A stretch of 35,286 nt of DNA from NCBI RefSeq assembly GCF_000716445.1, contig NZ_JNWK01000072.1, positions 1 to 35,286 of the forward strand. The letters run 5' to 3'. The notes under the pieces were generated by a model. The model was not told the origin of the DNA. It saw only the letters and a list, made by a program, of their open reading frames with translations, and ran no database searches. This document shows, in pieces, positions 17,232 through 25,659 of the stretch. Origin of the DNA: Streptomyces wedmorensis. GTDB lineage: Bacteria > Actinomycetota > Actinomycetes > Streptomycetales > Streptomycetaceae. Within the stretch, counting starts at the first letter, position 1. The number at the start of each line of letters is the position of its first letter. The position numbers and the translations under genes were made by a program.

Positions 17232-18512
17232 GTGACCATCACCGACATCGCCCCCTCCGTCTTCGAGACCGTCGAATCGGAGGTCCGCAGCTACTGCCGC
17301 GCCTGGCCGGTCGTCTTCGAGCGCGCCACCGGCAGCCGGCTGTACGACGAGCAGGGGCGGCCGTACCTCGACTTCTTCGCCGGCGCGGGCTCGCTGAACT
17401 ACGGCCACAACAACCCGGTGCTCAAGCGCGCGCTCCTCGACTACCTCGCCGACGACGGCATCACCCACGGCCTCGACATGTCGACCACGGCCAAGCGCGA
17501 CTTCCTGGAGACCTTCCGCTCGACCGTCCTGGAGCCCCGGGCCCTGCCGTACAAGGTGATGTTCCCCGGCCCCACGGGCACCAACGCGGTCGAGGCCGCC
17601 CTCAAGCTCGCCCGCAAGGTCACCGGCCGGGAGACGGTCGTCTCCTTCACCAACGCCTTCCACGGGATGTCGCTCGGCTCGCTCGCCGTCACCGGCAACG
17701 CCGCCAAACGCGCCGGGGCGGGCGTGTCCCTCCACCACGCCACCCGGATGCCCTTCGACCACTACCTCGGCGACCGGGTCCCGGACTTCCTCTGGTTCGA
17801 GCGGCTCCTCGACGACCCCGGCTCCGGCCTCGACCACCCGGCGGCCGTCATCGTCGAGACGGTCCAGGGCGAGGGCGGCGTCAACGTCGCCCGCGCCGAG
17901 TGGCTGCGCGGGCTCTCCGAACTCTGCCGCCGGCACGACATGCTCCTCATCGTGGACGACGTCCAGATGGGCTGCGGACGCACCGGCGACTTCTTCTCCT
18001 TCGAGGAGGCGGGCATCACGCCCGACATCGTCACCCTCTCCAAGTCCATCAGCGGCTACGGCCTGCCCCTGGCCCTCTGCCTCTTCCGGCCGGAGCTCGA
18101 CGTGTGGGAGCCGGGCGAGCACAACGGCACCTTCCGCGGCAACAACCCCGCCTTCGTCACCGCCACCGCCGCCCTGGACGCGTACTGGCGCGACGGCGCC
18201 CTGCGCGAGCGCACGCTCGGCCGGGCGGACCGGGTGGAGAGCGCCCTGCTCGACCTGTGCGGCGGCGGGCGCGCGGGCCTCGCCGTCCGCGGGCGCGGCC
18301 TGGTGTGGGGCCTGGAGTTCGCCGACGGGGAGCGCGCCGAGGCCGTGTGCCGGCGGGCCTTCGAACTCGGACTGCTCCTGGAGACGTCGGGGCCGCGCGG
18401 CGAGGTGGTCAAACTGCTGCCGCCGCTGACCGCGACGGACGACGAACTCGACGAGGGCCTCGGGATCCTGGCCCGCTCCGTACGCCACGCCACCGGCCGT
18501 CTCGCCGCCTGA
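17232..18512 (+). CDS. ectB: Diaminobutyrate-2-oxoglutarate transaminase
   Basis: EctB makes L-2,4-diaminobutyrate from aspartate semialdehyde with glutamate as amino donor, the first committed step to ectoine. The 426-residue class III aminotransferase has GPTGTNAVEAALKLARK for the PLP phosphate, NAFHGMSLGSLAVTGN, LLIVDDVQMGCGRTGDFFSFE with the Asp for the ring nitrogen, and TLSKSISGYGLPLALCLF with the Schiff-base Lys at about residue 271. These are EctB hallmarks. The start is GTG at 17232, preceded by GGGAGAAG; it lies 50 bases after ectA. The aspartate made by the asparaginase upstream could feed its precursor, but no regulatory link is visible. Confidence 0.93.
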   Translation: MTITDIAPSVFETVESEVRSYCRAWPVVFERATGSRLYDEQGRPYLDFFAGAGSLNYGHNNPVLKRALLDYLADDGITHGLDMSTTAKRDFLETFRSTVLEPRALPYKVMFPGPTGTNAVEAALKLARKVTGRETVVSFTNAFHGMSLGSLAVTGNAAKRAGAGVSLHHATRMPFDHYLGDRVPDFLWFERLLDDPGSGLDHPAAVIVETVQGEGGVNVARAEWLRGLSELCRRHDMLLIVDDVQMGCGRTGDFFSFEEAGITPDIVTLSKSISGYGLPLALCLFRPELDVWEPGEHNGTFRGNNPAFVTATAALDAYWRDGALRERTLGRADRVESALLDLCGGGRAGLAVRGRGLVWGLEFADGERAEAVCRRAFELGLLLETSGPRGEVVKLLPPLTATDDELDEGLGILARSVRHATGRLAA

Positions 18513-18575
18513 ACCCCCGCCCCGAGCCCCCGATCGGCTCACCCGCCCACCCCCGCCACGGAAAGGCCACCGCCC

Positions 18576-18980
18576 ATGATCGTCCGTTCCTTCGACGAGC
18601 TGGAGAACACCGAGCGGCACGTGAGGGCCGCGTCCGGGACCTGGGAGAGCAAGCGCATCGTGCTGGCCCGCGAGCGCGTCGGCTTCTCCCTGCACGAGAC
18701 GGTCCTGTACGCCGGAACCGAGACCTCCATGTGGTACGCGCACCACGTCGAAGCCGTCGTCTGCACCGCCGGCGAGGCCGAACTCACCGACCACGAGACG
18801 GGCCTGACCCACACCATCCTGCCCGGAACGATGTACCTGCTCGACCGGCACGAGCGGCACACCCTCAAGGTCAAGCGGGACTTCCGCTGCCTGTGCGTGT
18901 TCAACCCGCCCGTCACCGGTCGCGAGGACCACGACGCGAACGGCGTCTACCCGCTCCTCACCGAGCCCGGCGCCGCCTGA
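18576..18980 (+). CDS. ectC: Ectoine synthase
   Basis: EctC cyclises N-gamma-acetyl-diaminobutyrate to ectoine by removing water. The 134-residue cupin starts [16 protein letters not shown]. The metal ligands known from characterised EctC proteins appear as Glu 59 (WYAHHVEAV), Tyr 87 and His 95 ([12 protein letters not shown]), with the same spacing as in the family. GGAAAGG precedes the ATG. The gap to ectB is 63 bases and to ectD 54 bases, fitting one transcript. No oddity is seen. Confidence 0.95.
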   Translation: MIVRSFDELENTERHVRAASGTWESKRIVLARERVGFSLHETVLYAGTETSMWYAHHVEAVVCTAGEAELTDHETGLTHTILPGTMYLLDRHERHTLKVKRDFRCLCVFNPPVTGREDHDANGVYPLLTEPGAA

Positions 18981-19034
18981 GGCCACGACGAGCCCGCAGA
19001 CCGGTCCGTACCCGAAAGGAAGGCACGCCACCCC

Positions 19035-19931
19035 ATGACCTCCGCCCCCGCCCGTCCCGTCGACCTCTACCCCACCCGCGGCGCCGAGGAGGTGCTCATC
19101 GGCCGCAAGGACCCCGTCGTGTGGTCCGAGCCCGGCACCCCGGGCCCGTTCTGGGCCCGCGAACTGGAGGAGTACGACCGCGACGGGTTCGTCACGGTGG
19201 ACGAGCTCGTCACCCCCGCGGAGGTCGACGAACTCCGCGCCGAACTGGACCGGCTCGTCACCGACCCGGCCCTGCGCTCGGACGAGCGGGCGATCGTCGA
19301 GCCCCGCTCCCAGGAGATCCGCTCCGTCTTCGAGGTCCACCGGATCAGCGAGGTCTTCGCCCGGCTCGCGCGGGACCCGCGGATCGCGGGCCGCGCCCGG
19401 CAGATCCTCGGCTCCGACGTCTACGTCCACCAGTCGCGGATCAACGTCAAGCCCGGATTCGGCGCCAGCGGCTTCTACTGGCACTCCGACTTCGAGACCT
19501 GGCACGCCGAGGACGGCCTGCCCCGGATGAGGACGGTGTCGGTGTCGATCGCGCTGACCCCGAACCACACGACCAACGGCAGCCTGATGATCATGCCGGG
19601 CTCGCACCGCACCTTCCTCGGCTGCGCGGGCGAGACCCCCCGGGACAACTACAAGCAGTCCCTCCGGATGCAGGACGCCGGGACACCGTCCCACGAGGCG
19701 CTGACGACCTTCGCGGACGCCTGCGGCATCCGCCACTTCACGGGCCCGGCGGGCTCCGCCACCTGGTTCGACTGCAACGCCCTGCACGGGTCGGGCGACA
19801 ACATCACCCCGTACCCGCGGAGCAACGTGTTCCTCGTCTTCAACAGCGTCGAGAACCTCCCCGAGCTGCCGTTCGCCGCCCCGGTCCGGCGACCCCCGTT
19901 CATCGCCGCCCGCCCGGGAGACCGCTCGTGA
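19035..19931 (+). CDS. ectD: Ectoine 5-hydroxylase
   Basis: EctD hydroxylates ectoine to 5-hydroxyectoine using O2, 2-oxoglutarate and iron(II). The 298-residue dioxygenase carries the diagnostic FYWHSDFETWHAEDG (residues 148-161), giving iron ligands His150 and Asp152; the third ligand is His251 in NALHGSGDN. SQEIRSVFEVH near residues 92-102 and the PGSHRTFLGC loop also fit EctD. AAAGGAAGG lies about 10 bases before the ATG. Its stop overlaps the GTG start of the binding-protein gene (GTGA), tying hydroxyectoine synthesis to the importer at the level of translation. Confidence 0.95.
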   Translation: MTSAPARPVDLYPTRGAEEVLIGRKDPVVWSEPGTPGPFWARELEEYDRDGFVTVDELVTPAEVDELRAELDRLVTDPALRSDERAIVEPRSQEIRSVFEVHRISEVFARLARDPRIAGRARQILGSDVYVHQSRINVKPGFGASGFYWHSDFETWHAEDGLPRMRTVSVSIALTPNHTTNGSLMIMPGSHRTFLGCAGETPRDNYKQSLRMQDAGTPSHEALTTFADACGIRHFTGPAGSATWFDCNALHGSGDNITPYPRSNVFLVFNSVENLPELPFAAPVRRPPFIAARPGDRS

Positions 19932-20845
19932 CGGATTCCGCGCCTTTCGGCCGGCGCCGGTTCCTCACCGGTGCCTCGCTCGCCGCCGGACTCGCCCTGA
20001 CGGCGGGCCCCCTGACCGCGTGCACCCGCACCCAGGCCGGGACGGGCGCGCCCCGGGACGACGGCGGTCTGCTCGCCCGGCTGCGCGACCAGGGCTTCGT
20101 ACGGGTCGGGTTCGCCGGTGAGGCACCGTACGGCTTCCAGGACGGCGGCGAACTCGCCGGCGAGGCGCCGACGCTCCACCGCGAGGTCTTCACGGCCCTC
20201 GGGGTGCGCGAACTGCGCCCGACGCTCACGGAGTTCGGCGCGCTCATCCCCGGACTGCTCGCCGACCGGTTCGACGTCGTGAGCGCGGGCATGTCGATTA
20301 CGCCGGAGCGGTGCGCCAAGGTGGTCTTCTCCGAGCCGGAGTTCGTCTCCCCCACCGCCCTGATGGTCCTCGCCGGCAACCCGAAGGGACTGAGCGACCT
20401 GGAGTCCTGCGCGGCGGCGGGCGCCACCGTCGGCGTGCTGACCGCCGCGGTCGAGGCCTCGTACGCGCGGGCAGCGGGAGTCCCGGACGGGTCCGTGAAG
20501 ACGCTGGCACGGCAGCAGGACGGCCTCGACGCCCTCCTGGCCGGCCGCGTCGACGCCTTCGCGCTGACCGCCATCTCCCTGCGCTGGCTGGCGCGGACGA
20601 ACCGGGGCGCCGCCGTACAGGTGGCCGAGCCGTTCGTTCCCGTGGTCGACGGCGTGCGTCAACTGGGCGCGGGCGGAGCGGTGTTCCGGCAGGGGGCGAC
20701 CGACCTGCGCGACGCCTTCAACCGCGAGCTCGCCGAGATCACCGGCGCTCCCGACCGGTTCGTCGGACTCCTGGGGCGCTACGGCTTCACCGCGCGCGAG
20801 GTGCCGCCACGCTCGCTGCGGACGGCCGACCTGTGCGCCGGATGA
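19928..20845 (+). CDS. ehuB: Ectoine/hydroxyectoine-type ABC transporter, substrate-binding lipoprotein
   Basis: This is a 305-residue periplasmic-binding-type protein of the polar amino acid family (SBP family 3). The start GRRRFLTGASLAAG is a Tat-like signal that ends in a PLTAC lipobox at about residue 33, so it should be a membrane-anchored receptor on the cell surface. FVRVGFAGEAPYGFQD is the first strand of the fold. RFDVVSAGMSITPERCAKVVFSEPEF is the hinge-proximal pattern of EhuB-like receptors. The GTG start overlaps the ectD stop. Ligand assignment rests on the operon and on resemblance to EhuB; an amino acid cannot be excluded from sequence alone. Confidence 0.8.
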   Translation: MTDSAPFGRRRFLTGASLAAGLALTAGPLTACTRTQAGTGAPRDDGGLLARLRDQGFVRVGFAGEAPYGFQDGGELAGEAPTLHREVFTALGVRELRPTLTEFGALIPGLLADRFDVVSAGMSITPERCAKVVFSEPEFVSPTALMVLAGNPKGLSDLESCAAAGATVGVLTAAVEASYARAAGVPDGSVKTLARQQDGLDALLAGRVDAFALTAISLRWLARTNRGAAVQVAEPFVPVVDGVRQLGAGGAVFRQGATDLRDAFNRELAEITGAPDRFVGLLGRYGFTAREVPPRSLRTADLCAG

Positions 20846-20857
20846 GGGGCACCCGGC

Positions 20858-21679
20858 ATGGCTGACCTCGCGTTCGATCCGGCGGGCCACCCCTTCGAGT
20901 CGGTGGGCCACGCGCCGGCTTCGACGGGCCTCGCGCCGGCGTCGGCGGCGTACGCGCCCGGGTCGGCCGGTGCCGTACCCGGGGCCGGCGACTCCCTTGC
21001 CGGGTCCGCCGGCTTCCTGACCGAACTCCGGGGCGCGCTCCCGCGGCTCGCCGACGGGCTACTGGTCACGGTGGAGGCGACCGCGCTGGGCGCCGCGCTC
21101 GCGCTGCTCCTCGCGTACGTGCTCGGGCTGTCGTCCCGGTCGGCGCGGCTGCCGGTGCGCGGCGGGGCGCGGCTCGTCGTGGAGTTCCTCCGGGGCACCT
21201 CGCTGTACGTCCAGCTGTTCTGGCTGTTCTTCGCGCTGCCGATGCTCGGGTTCCGGCTCGAACCGCTGGCGTGCGGCGTGCTCGCGCTCGGCCTGAACTT
21301 CGGGGCGTACGGCGCCGAGGTGGTGCGGGGCGCGGTGGCCGCCGTGCCCCGTGCCCAGACCGAGGCGGGGATCGCGCTCTCGATGGGGCCGGCCCTGCGG
21401 CTGCGGCGGGTGGTCCTGCCGCAGGCGCACGCCCTGATGGTCGCCCCGTTCAAGAACCTCCTCGTCCAGCTCCTGAAGGCGACGCCGCTGCTGTCGCTGG
21501 TCACGGTCCCCGACATCACCTTCCAGATCGACCAGGTGCGCTCGGCGACGGGCTCGACGGCGGCCTCGTACCTGCTGCTCCTCGGGATCTACGGCGGCAC
21601 GGCCGCGCTCCTGGGGCTCCTCATGAACGCGCTGGAGCGGGCGGCGAAGGCCCGGCTCGGGCAGGAAGGCGGTGTGTGA
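20858..21679 (+). CDS. ehuC: Ectoine/hydroxyectoine-type ABC transporter, permease
   Basis: This is a 273-residue permease of the His/Glu/Gln family. After about 48 residues it has the usual start of the family (LPRLADGLLVTVEATALG), several membrane segments and the EAA loop (ALSMGPALRLRRVVLPQA) that contacts the ATPase. EFLRGTSLYVQLFWLFFALP is typical of this permease class. GAGGGG lies before the ATG. The first 45 residues form an odd low-complexity stretch rich in Gly, Ala, Pro and Ser (GHAPASTGLAPASAAYAPGS) that family members usually lack. Stop and next start overlap as TGATG. Confidence 0.8.
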   Translation: MADLAFDPAGHPFESVGHAPASTGLAPASAAYAPGSAGAVPGAGDSLAGSAGFLTELRGALPRLADGLLVTVEATALGAALALLLAYVLGLSSRSARLPVRGGARLVVEFLRGTSLYVQLFWLFFALPMLGFRLEPLACGVLALGLNFGAYGAEVVRGAVAAVPRAQTEAGIALSMGPALRLRRVVLPQAHALMVAPFKNLLVQLLKATPLLSLVTVPDITFQIDQVRSATGSTAASYLLLLGIYGGTAALLGLLMNALERAAKARLGQEGGV

Positions 21680-22314
21680 TGTGGGACGGGGAGGCGGCCG
21701 GGGCCGCGCTGCCCGTGGTCCTGGAGGGGTTCGGCATCACCCTGCTGGCGACCGTCCTGGGCTTCGCCGTCGCGGCGGTGCTCGGCCTCGCGCTGGCCGT
21801 CGTGGAAAGGGCGGGCCCCCGGTGGGTGGCCGTTCCGCTGCGCGGCGCCGCCGGGTTCGTCCGCTCGACACCGCTCCTCGTGCAGCTCTTCGCGGCCTGG
21901 GTGCTGGTTCCAAAGCTCGACGCGCTCGCGCTGGGCGTGCTGGTGCTCGGCGTCCACTACGCCACCTACCTCTCCGAGGTGTACCGGACGGGCATCGACG
22001 CCGTGCCGCGCGGGCAGTGGGAGGCGTGCACGGCGCTGTCGCTGCCGCGCCGACGGGTGTGGCGGGCGGTGGTGCTGCCGCAGGCGGTCCGCAACGTCCT
22101 GCCGCCGCTCGGCAACTACGCGGTCTCGCTGTTCAAGGAGACGCCCCTGCTGTCGGTGATCACGGTGCACGAGATGGTCCACGAGGCGAACGCCTTCGGC
22201 AGTACGCACTTCGCCTATCTGGAGAGCTTCACCCTGGCCGGCGCGGTGTTCCTGCTCGCGAGCTGGCCGACGTCCCTGCTGGTACGACGACTGGAGGCAC
22301 GCCTTGCCCACTGA
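21679..22314 (+). CDS. ehuD: Ectoine/hydroxyectoine-type ABC transporter, second permease
   Basis: This is a 211-residue permease of the same family as the preceding gene, with no N-terminal extension. VVLEGFGITLLATVLGFAVA starts the first membrane segment, and RSTPLLVQLFAAWVL is the conserved second region. ALSLPRRRVWRAVVLPQAVR is the EAA loop, and FKETPLLSVITVHEM matches EhuD-type proteins. ATG 21679 shares its A with the stop of the first permease. Together the two permeases form the heterodimeric channel of the importer. The next gene overlaps its 3' end by 11 bases. Confidence 0.82.
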   Translation: MWDGEAAGAALPVVLEGFGITLLATVLGFAVAAVLGLALAVVERAGPRWVAVPLRGAAGFVRSTPLLVQLFAAWVLVPKLDALALGVLVLGVHYATYLSEVYRTGIDAVPRGQWEACTALSLPRRRVWRAVVLPQAVRNVLPPLGNYAVSLFKETPLLSVITVHEMVHEANAFGSTHFAYLESFTLAGAVFLLASWPTSLLVRRLEARLAH

Positions 22315-23083
22315 GGACCCGGCGGTCCGCTTCGAGCGGGTCACCAAGCGGTACGGAGACCACACGGTGCTCGACGCGCTCGACCTGGAGGTCGGGCGCG
22401 GGGAACGGGTGACGCTGATCGGCCCGAGCGGCTCCGGGAAGACCACCATCCTGCGGCTGCTGATGACGCTGGAGCGGGTGACCGACGGCGTCATCCACGT
22501 GGACGGGGAGCCGTACTCCCACATGCCGGGCAGGAAGCCGGGAACGCTGGTGCCGGCGAGCGAACGCCGGCTCGCCGAGCGGCGGCGCCGGATCGGCATG
22601 GTCTTCCAGCAGTTCAACCTCTTCCCCCACATGAGCGTGCTCGAGAACGTCGTCGAGGCGCCCGTGCACGTGCTGGGCGAGAGCCGGGAGGAGGCCGAGC
22701 GCACGGCCCGGGACCTGCTGGACCTGGTCGGGCTCGGCGACAAGGTCGACGCCCGCCCCACCCGGCTCTCCGGCGGCCAGCAGCAGCGCGTCGCCATCGC
22801 CCGCGCGCTGGCCATGCGCCCGGGGATCCTCCTCCTCGACGAGGTGACGTCCGCCCTCGACCCGGAACTGGTGGCGGAGGTCCTCGACGTGCTGCGGGAC
22901 GTCGCCCGCGGCACGGACATCACGCTGCTGTGCGTGACGCACGAGATGGGCTTCGCCCGGGACGTCTCCGACCGGATCCTGATGTTCGACCGCGGCCGCG
23001 TCGTCGAGTCCGGCCCGGCCTCCGAGCTCCTGGAGTCGCCCGCGCACGAGCGCACCCGGGCCTTCCTCGGCACCGTGCGCTGA
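22304..23083 (+). CDS. ehuA: Ectoine/hydroxyectoine-type ABC transporter, ATPase
   Basis: This is a 259-residue ATPase of the polar amino acid importer class. Walker A is GPSGSGKTT (about residues 46-54), the Q-loop region VFQQFNLFPHMSVLENV is typical for this class, the signature is LSGGQQQR, and Walker B is LLLDEVTSALDPELV. The H-loop is CVTHEMGFA. The start is TTG at 22304, with GGAGGC 5-9 bases upstream, overlapping the previous gene by 11 bases. It completes a binding protein, two permeases and one ATPase in the order ehuB-C-D-A. The EhuA name follows from context; a generic amino-acid importer ATPase would look the same. Confidence 0.82.
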   Translation: MPTEDPAVRFERVTKRYGDHTVLDALDLEVGRGERVTLIGPSGSGKTTILRLLMTLERVTDGVIHVDGEPYSHMPGRKPGTLVPASERRLAERRRRIGMVFQQFNLFPHMSVLENVVEAPVHVLGESREEAERTARDLLDLVGLGDKVDARPTRLSGGQQQRVAIARALAMRPGILLLDEVTSALDPELVAEVLDVLRDVARGTDITLLCVTHEMGFARDVSDRILMFDRGRVVESGPASELLESPAHERTRAFLGTVR

Positions 23084-23169
23084 GGAAGGCGAGGAGCGCC
23101 CGCGGAGGGGTGAGGTCGCGGGTTCCGTGGCGGAGTCCCGACGTCACGGACGCCCGTGCGCGGGTGCCG

Positions 23170-24633
23170 TCACGGGTGCCCGTGCAGGAGTACGGAGGCG
23201 GTGCCGGCCGTGCGGTGGCGTTCGGCCCACGCCTCGAGGGCCGCTCGGCAGGCGTGGTCGAGGTGCTGGATCCCGGCGAGGTCCAGTTCGACGGGGCGGT
23301 CGCCCGGCAGGGAGTCGAGCGTGTCGAGGATCGTCGGCAGGCGCAGGAAGTTGGCGTTGCCGGACAGTCGCACGCGCACCGGGCCGTGGCCGTCGTCGGT
23401 GTGCTCGACCCGGAGGTGGGAGACGTCCCAGGCCGCCTTGGCGACGGAGAGGGCCAGGCCGATCAGGACCCCTTCGAGCATGCTGACGGTGACGATGGCG
23501 ACGGCCGTCACGACGAGGACGAACGCCTCGCCCCGGTGACCCCGCCACAGCGCGACCAGTCCCCGGAAGGGGATCAGCTTCCAGCCGGCGTGCACGAGGA
23601 TGCCGGCGAGCGCCGCGAGCGGCACGTGGGTGAGGGTGGCGGGCAGCAGGGCGGCGAAGAGCAGCAGCCACACGCCGTGGAGGACGCGGGACGCCTTGGT
23701 CCTGGCCCCGGCCCGGACGTTGGCGGAGCTGCGTACGATCACGGCGGTCATCGGCAGCGCGCCGAGCAGGCCGCAGACGGTGTTGCCGAAGCCCTGGGCG
23801 AGCAGCTCCTTGTCGTAGTCGGTGCGCGGTCCGTCGTGCAGCCGGTCCACGGCGGCCGCCCCGAAGAGCGACTCGGCGGAGGCGATCAGCGCGAAGGCGA
23901 GGACCGTTCCGAGCAGGGCGACGTCGGTCAGCGCGGCGAACACATCCGCTCCGGGCGGCCGTACGGAGTCCAGCACCCCGCTGATCCGCACGGTGGCCAC
24001 CGGCAGGTCGAACAGGGCCGTCGCGAGGGCGGTGAGCAGGACCGCGACGAGCGCGCCGGGGACGGCCCGCAGCCGCTTCGGGAGGTGCTGCCATCCCACG
24101 ATCACGAGGACGGTGGCGGCCGCGACGGCGAGCGGAGCCGGGCCTGCGGCGGCACCGGTCAGGGCGCTCCAGAGCGCGGCGGGCAGTCCGGCGAGCCGGG
24201 CCGGGCCCGAGGCCGGGGCGTCGATGCCGGCCGCCGCGTAGAGCTGGCCGGCCACGATGACCAGGCCGATGCCGGCGAGCATGCCCTCGACGACCGAGAC
24301 GGAGATGGCGCGGAACCAGCGGCCCCACCTCAGCAGACCCATCGCGATCTGGAGCAGTCCCGCGAGGAGCACGGCGACGCCGAGTGCGGGCAGTCCGAAG
24401 GTCCGGACGGCCTCGAAGACGAGGACGGTGAGTCCCGCGGCCGGCCCGGAGACCTGGAGGCTGCTGCCCCGCATCAGGCCGGTGACGACGCCGCCGACGA
24501 TGCCGGTGACCAGGCCGAGTTCGGCGGGGACGCCCGAGGCGACGGCCACCCCGATGCAGAGCGGGAGCGCCACGAGGAAGACGACGAGGGACGCGGCGAG
24601 GTCCTGCCGGAGATGGGGCAAGGAGGACGGCAT
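23170..24633 (-). CDS. SulP family anion transporter with STAS domain
   Basis: This is a 487-residue membrane protein with about ten or more hydrophobic segments. LRQDLAASLVVFLVALPLCIGVAVASG is the SulP start, followed by GLMRGSSLQVSGPAAGLTVLV, which is the substrate-site region. A short STAS domain (about residues 400-487, LDLAGIQHLDHACRAALEAWAERH) ends the protein. SulP proteins carry sulfate, bicarbonate or similar anions, often with protons or sodium. In actinobacteria bicarbonate-type members are often next to a carbonic anhydrase; none is seen here. GGGGAGAG precedes the ATG. The gene is convergent with the ehu operon and divergent from nothing nearby; the HPP gene lies upstream on the same strand. 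Confidence 0.85.
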   Translation of the reverse strand: MPSSLPHLRQDLAASLVVFLVALPLCIGVAVASGVPAELGLVTGIVGGVVTGLMRGSSLQVSGPAAGLTVLVFEAVRTFGLPALGVAVLLAGLLQIAMGLLRWGRWFRAISVSVVEGMLAGIGLVIVAGQLYAAAGIDAPASGPARLAGLPAALWSALTGAAAGPAPLAVAAATVLVIVGWQHLPKRLRAVPGALVAVLLTALATALFDLPVATVRISGVLDSVRPPGADVFAALTDVALLGTVLAFALIASAESLFGAAAVDRLHDGPRTDYDKELLAQGFGNTVCGLLGALPMTAVIVRSSANVRAGARTKASRVLHGVWLLLFAALLPATLTHVPLAALAGILVHAGWKLIPFRGLVALWRGHRGEAFVLVVTAVAIVTVSMLEGVLIGLALSVAKAAWDVSHLRVEHTDDGHGPVRVRLSGNANFLRLPTILDTLDSLPGDRPVELDLAGIQHLDHACRAALEAWAERHRTAGTASVLLHGHP

Positions 24634-24885
24634 GCGGTTCTCTCCCCTTCAGTGCGCCGATGCACGTTCGGGCATCGCAAGGAAGGGAATACGCCCCCGG
24701 GGGCGGTGGCAGGGGACGATCCGGGGCCCCACCGGGGTTTCCGACCGGAACGGGCCGCAACGTGACCCGATCGCCCACGGGAACGGCGCCCGGGCGCGCG
24801 CGGCTCCGGGGCGCACCGGCCGCAGGCGCCCGCTCACCCGCGTCGTGGAGGGCGTACGGCGCTCACGTGGGGCGCAGGGCCCGGG
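24634..24885. other. Intergenic region upstream of SulP
   Basis: About 250 bases without a credible gene. It must hold the SulP promoter and probably the end of the HPP transcript; no clear -10/-35 pair or long inverted repeat was seen. Confidence 0.4.
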
Positions 24886-25440
24886 TCACCACCAGTAGGC
24901 GGGGTACCTGGGTGCCCGGCGGCGGATGCGGGACGCGCAGTACGCGGTCAGGACGAGGAGGACCGTGGCTCCGAAGAGGAGCGGGACGAAGCGTGCCGGG
25001 GCGGGTGCCTGGAGGACGATGACGACGGAGGTCGCGCAGGCCGGTGAGTGCGGGGTCCTGGCGAGCGTGGTGAGCGCGAGGGTCACTCCCGCTGCGACGG
25101 CCGCGGCCCACGCGCTGCCGCCCGCGGCCGCCGCCACCGCGTATCCGGCGGCGGTGCCGAGGAGGTGGCCGACGATCACGCTGCGGGGCTGGGCGAGGGG
25201 CAGCGCGGGGGCGCAGTGCACCAGGGCCGCGCTGGCGGCCAGGGGCGGTATCAGGACCGGCTCGTGGATCAGGGCGCCGATCGCGACCAGCCCCAGCAGG
25301 GCCGCGGTCGCCGCGCTGACGCTGTGGAAGGCCGCGGCGGGCGCCGGGCGGGCCGGGGCCCGGCCGCTCATCCTCGGTCGGCGGGGGCTCCCGGGTGCGG
25401 TGGCGTCGGTGTCGGGGCGCGGGGCGGTGTCGGTGCTCAT
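24886..25440 (-). CDS. HPP family integral membrane protein
   Basis: This is a 184-residue membrane protein with a Pro/Arg-rich cytoplasmic start of about 35 residues. Four hydrophobic segments follow. LIHEPVLIPPLAASAALVHCAP corresponds to the conserved region that names the HPP family, although the His-Pro-Pro is here Ile-Pro-Pro. LAQPRSVIVGHLLGTAAGYAVA is the next conserved part, and HSPACATSVVIVLQ follows. HPP proteins are poorly understood; a plant plastid member transports nitrite. The C-terminus ends in a basic tail. It shares strand with the SulP gene downstream, so both may serve anion transport (inference). Confidence 0.75.
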   Translation of the reverse strand: MSTDTAPRPDTDATAPGSPRRPRMSGRAPARPAPAAAFHSVSAATAALLGLVAIGALIHEPVLIPPLAASAALVHCAPALPLAQPRSVIVGHLLGTAAGYAVAAAAGGSAWAAAVAAGVTLALTTLARTPHSPACATSVVIVLQAPAPARFVPLLFGATVLLVLTAYCASRIRRRAPRYPAYWW

Positions 25441-25659
25441 GTGATGCGGTGGTGTTTCCGGGGCGGGCGGCCGTGGGCCGGGACGAGACGGGGTCGGGTG
25501 TTCGTGCGGGACCCTGTGGTCGACAGTCGGCCCGGTCTCGCGCCCGAGCCTGGTGCGGCGGCGCGACCTCGCACCACTCTAACCAGCGGCTTTGCGCCGG
25601 GATGGGCCGGGGGACCCAGACCGGCCCCGCCGTCGGCCCGCCTGTGGAAGGGTGAGGCG

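Noticed and set aside
17055..19787. Very long open frame (over 900 codons) on the minus strand
   Set aside because: It runs antisense to ectA, ectB, ectC and ectD, whose motifs are certain. Long antisense frames are expected in DNA with G/C in most third positions; the translation is Gly/Val/Arg-rich with no family motif.
17900..20845. Plus-strand open frame of about 980 codons
   Set aside because: It is an out-of-frame reading through ectB, ectC and ectD that happens to run in frame into ehuB. Only the part from 19928 is a real protein.
22930..24765. Plus-strand open frame of about 610 codons
   Set aside because: It lies antisense to the SulP gene and is composed of Arg/Gly/Asp-rich sequence without domains.
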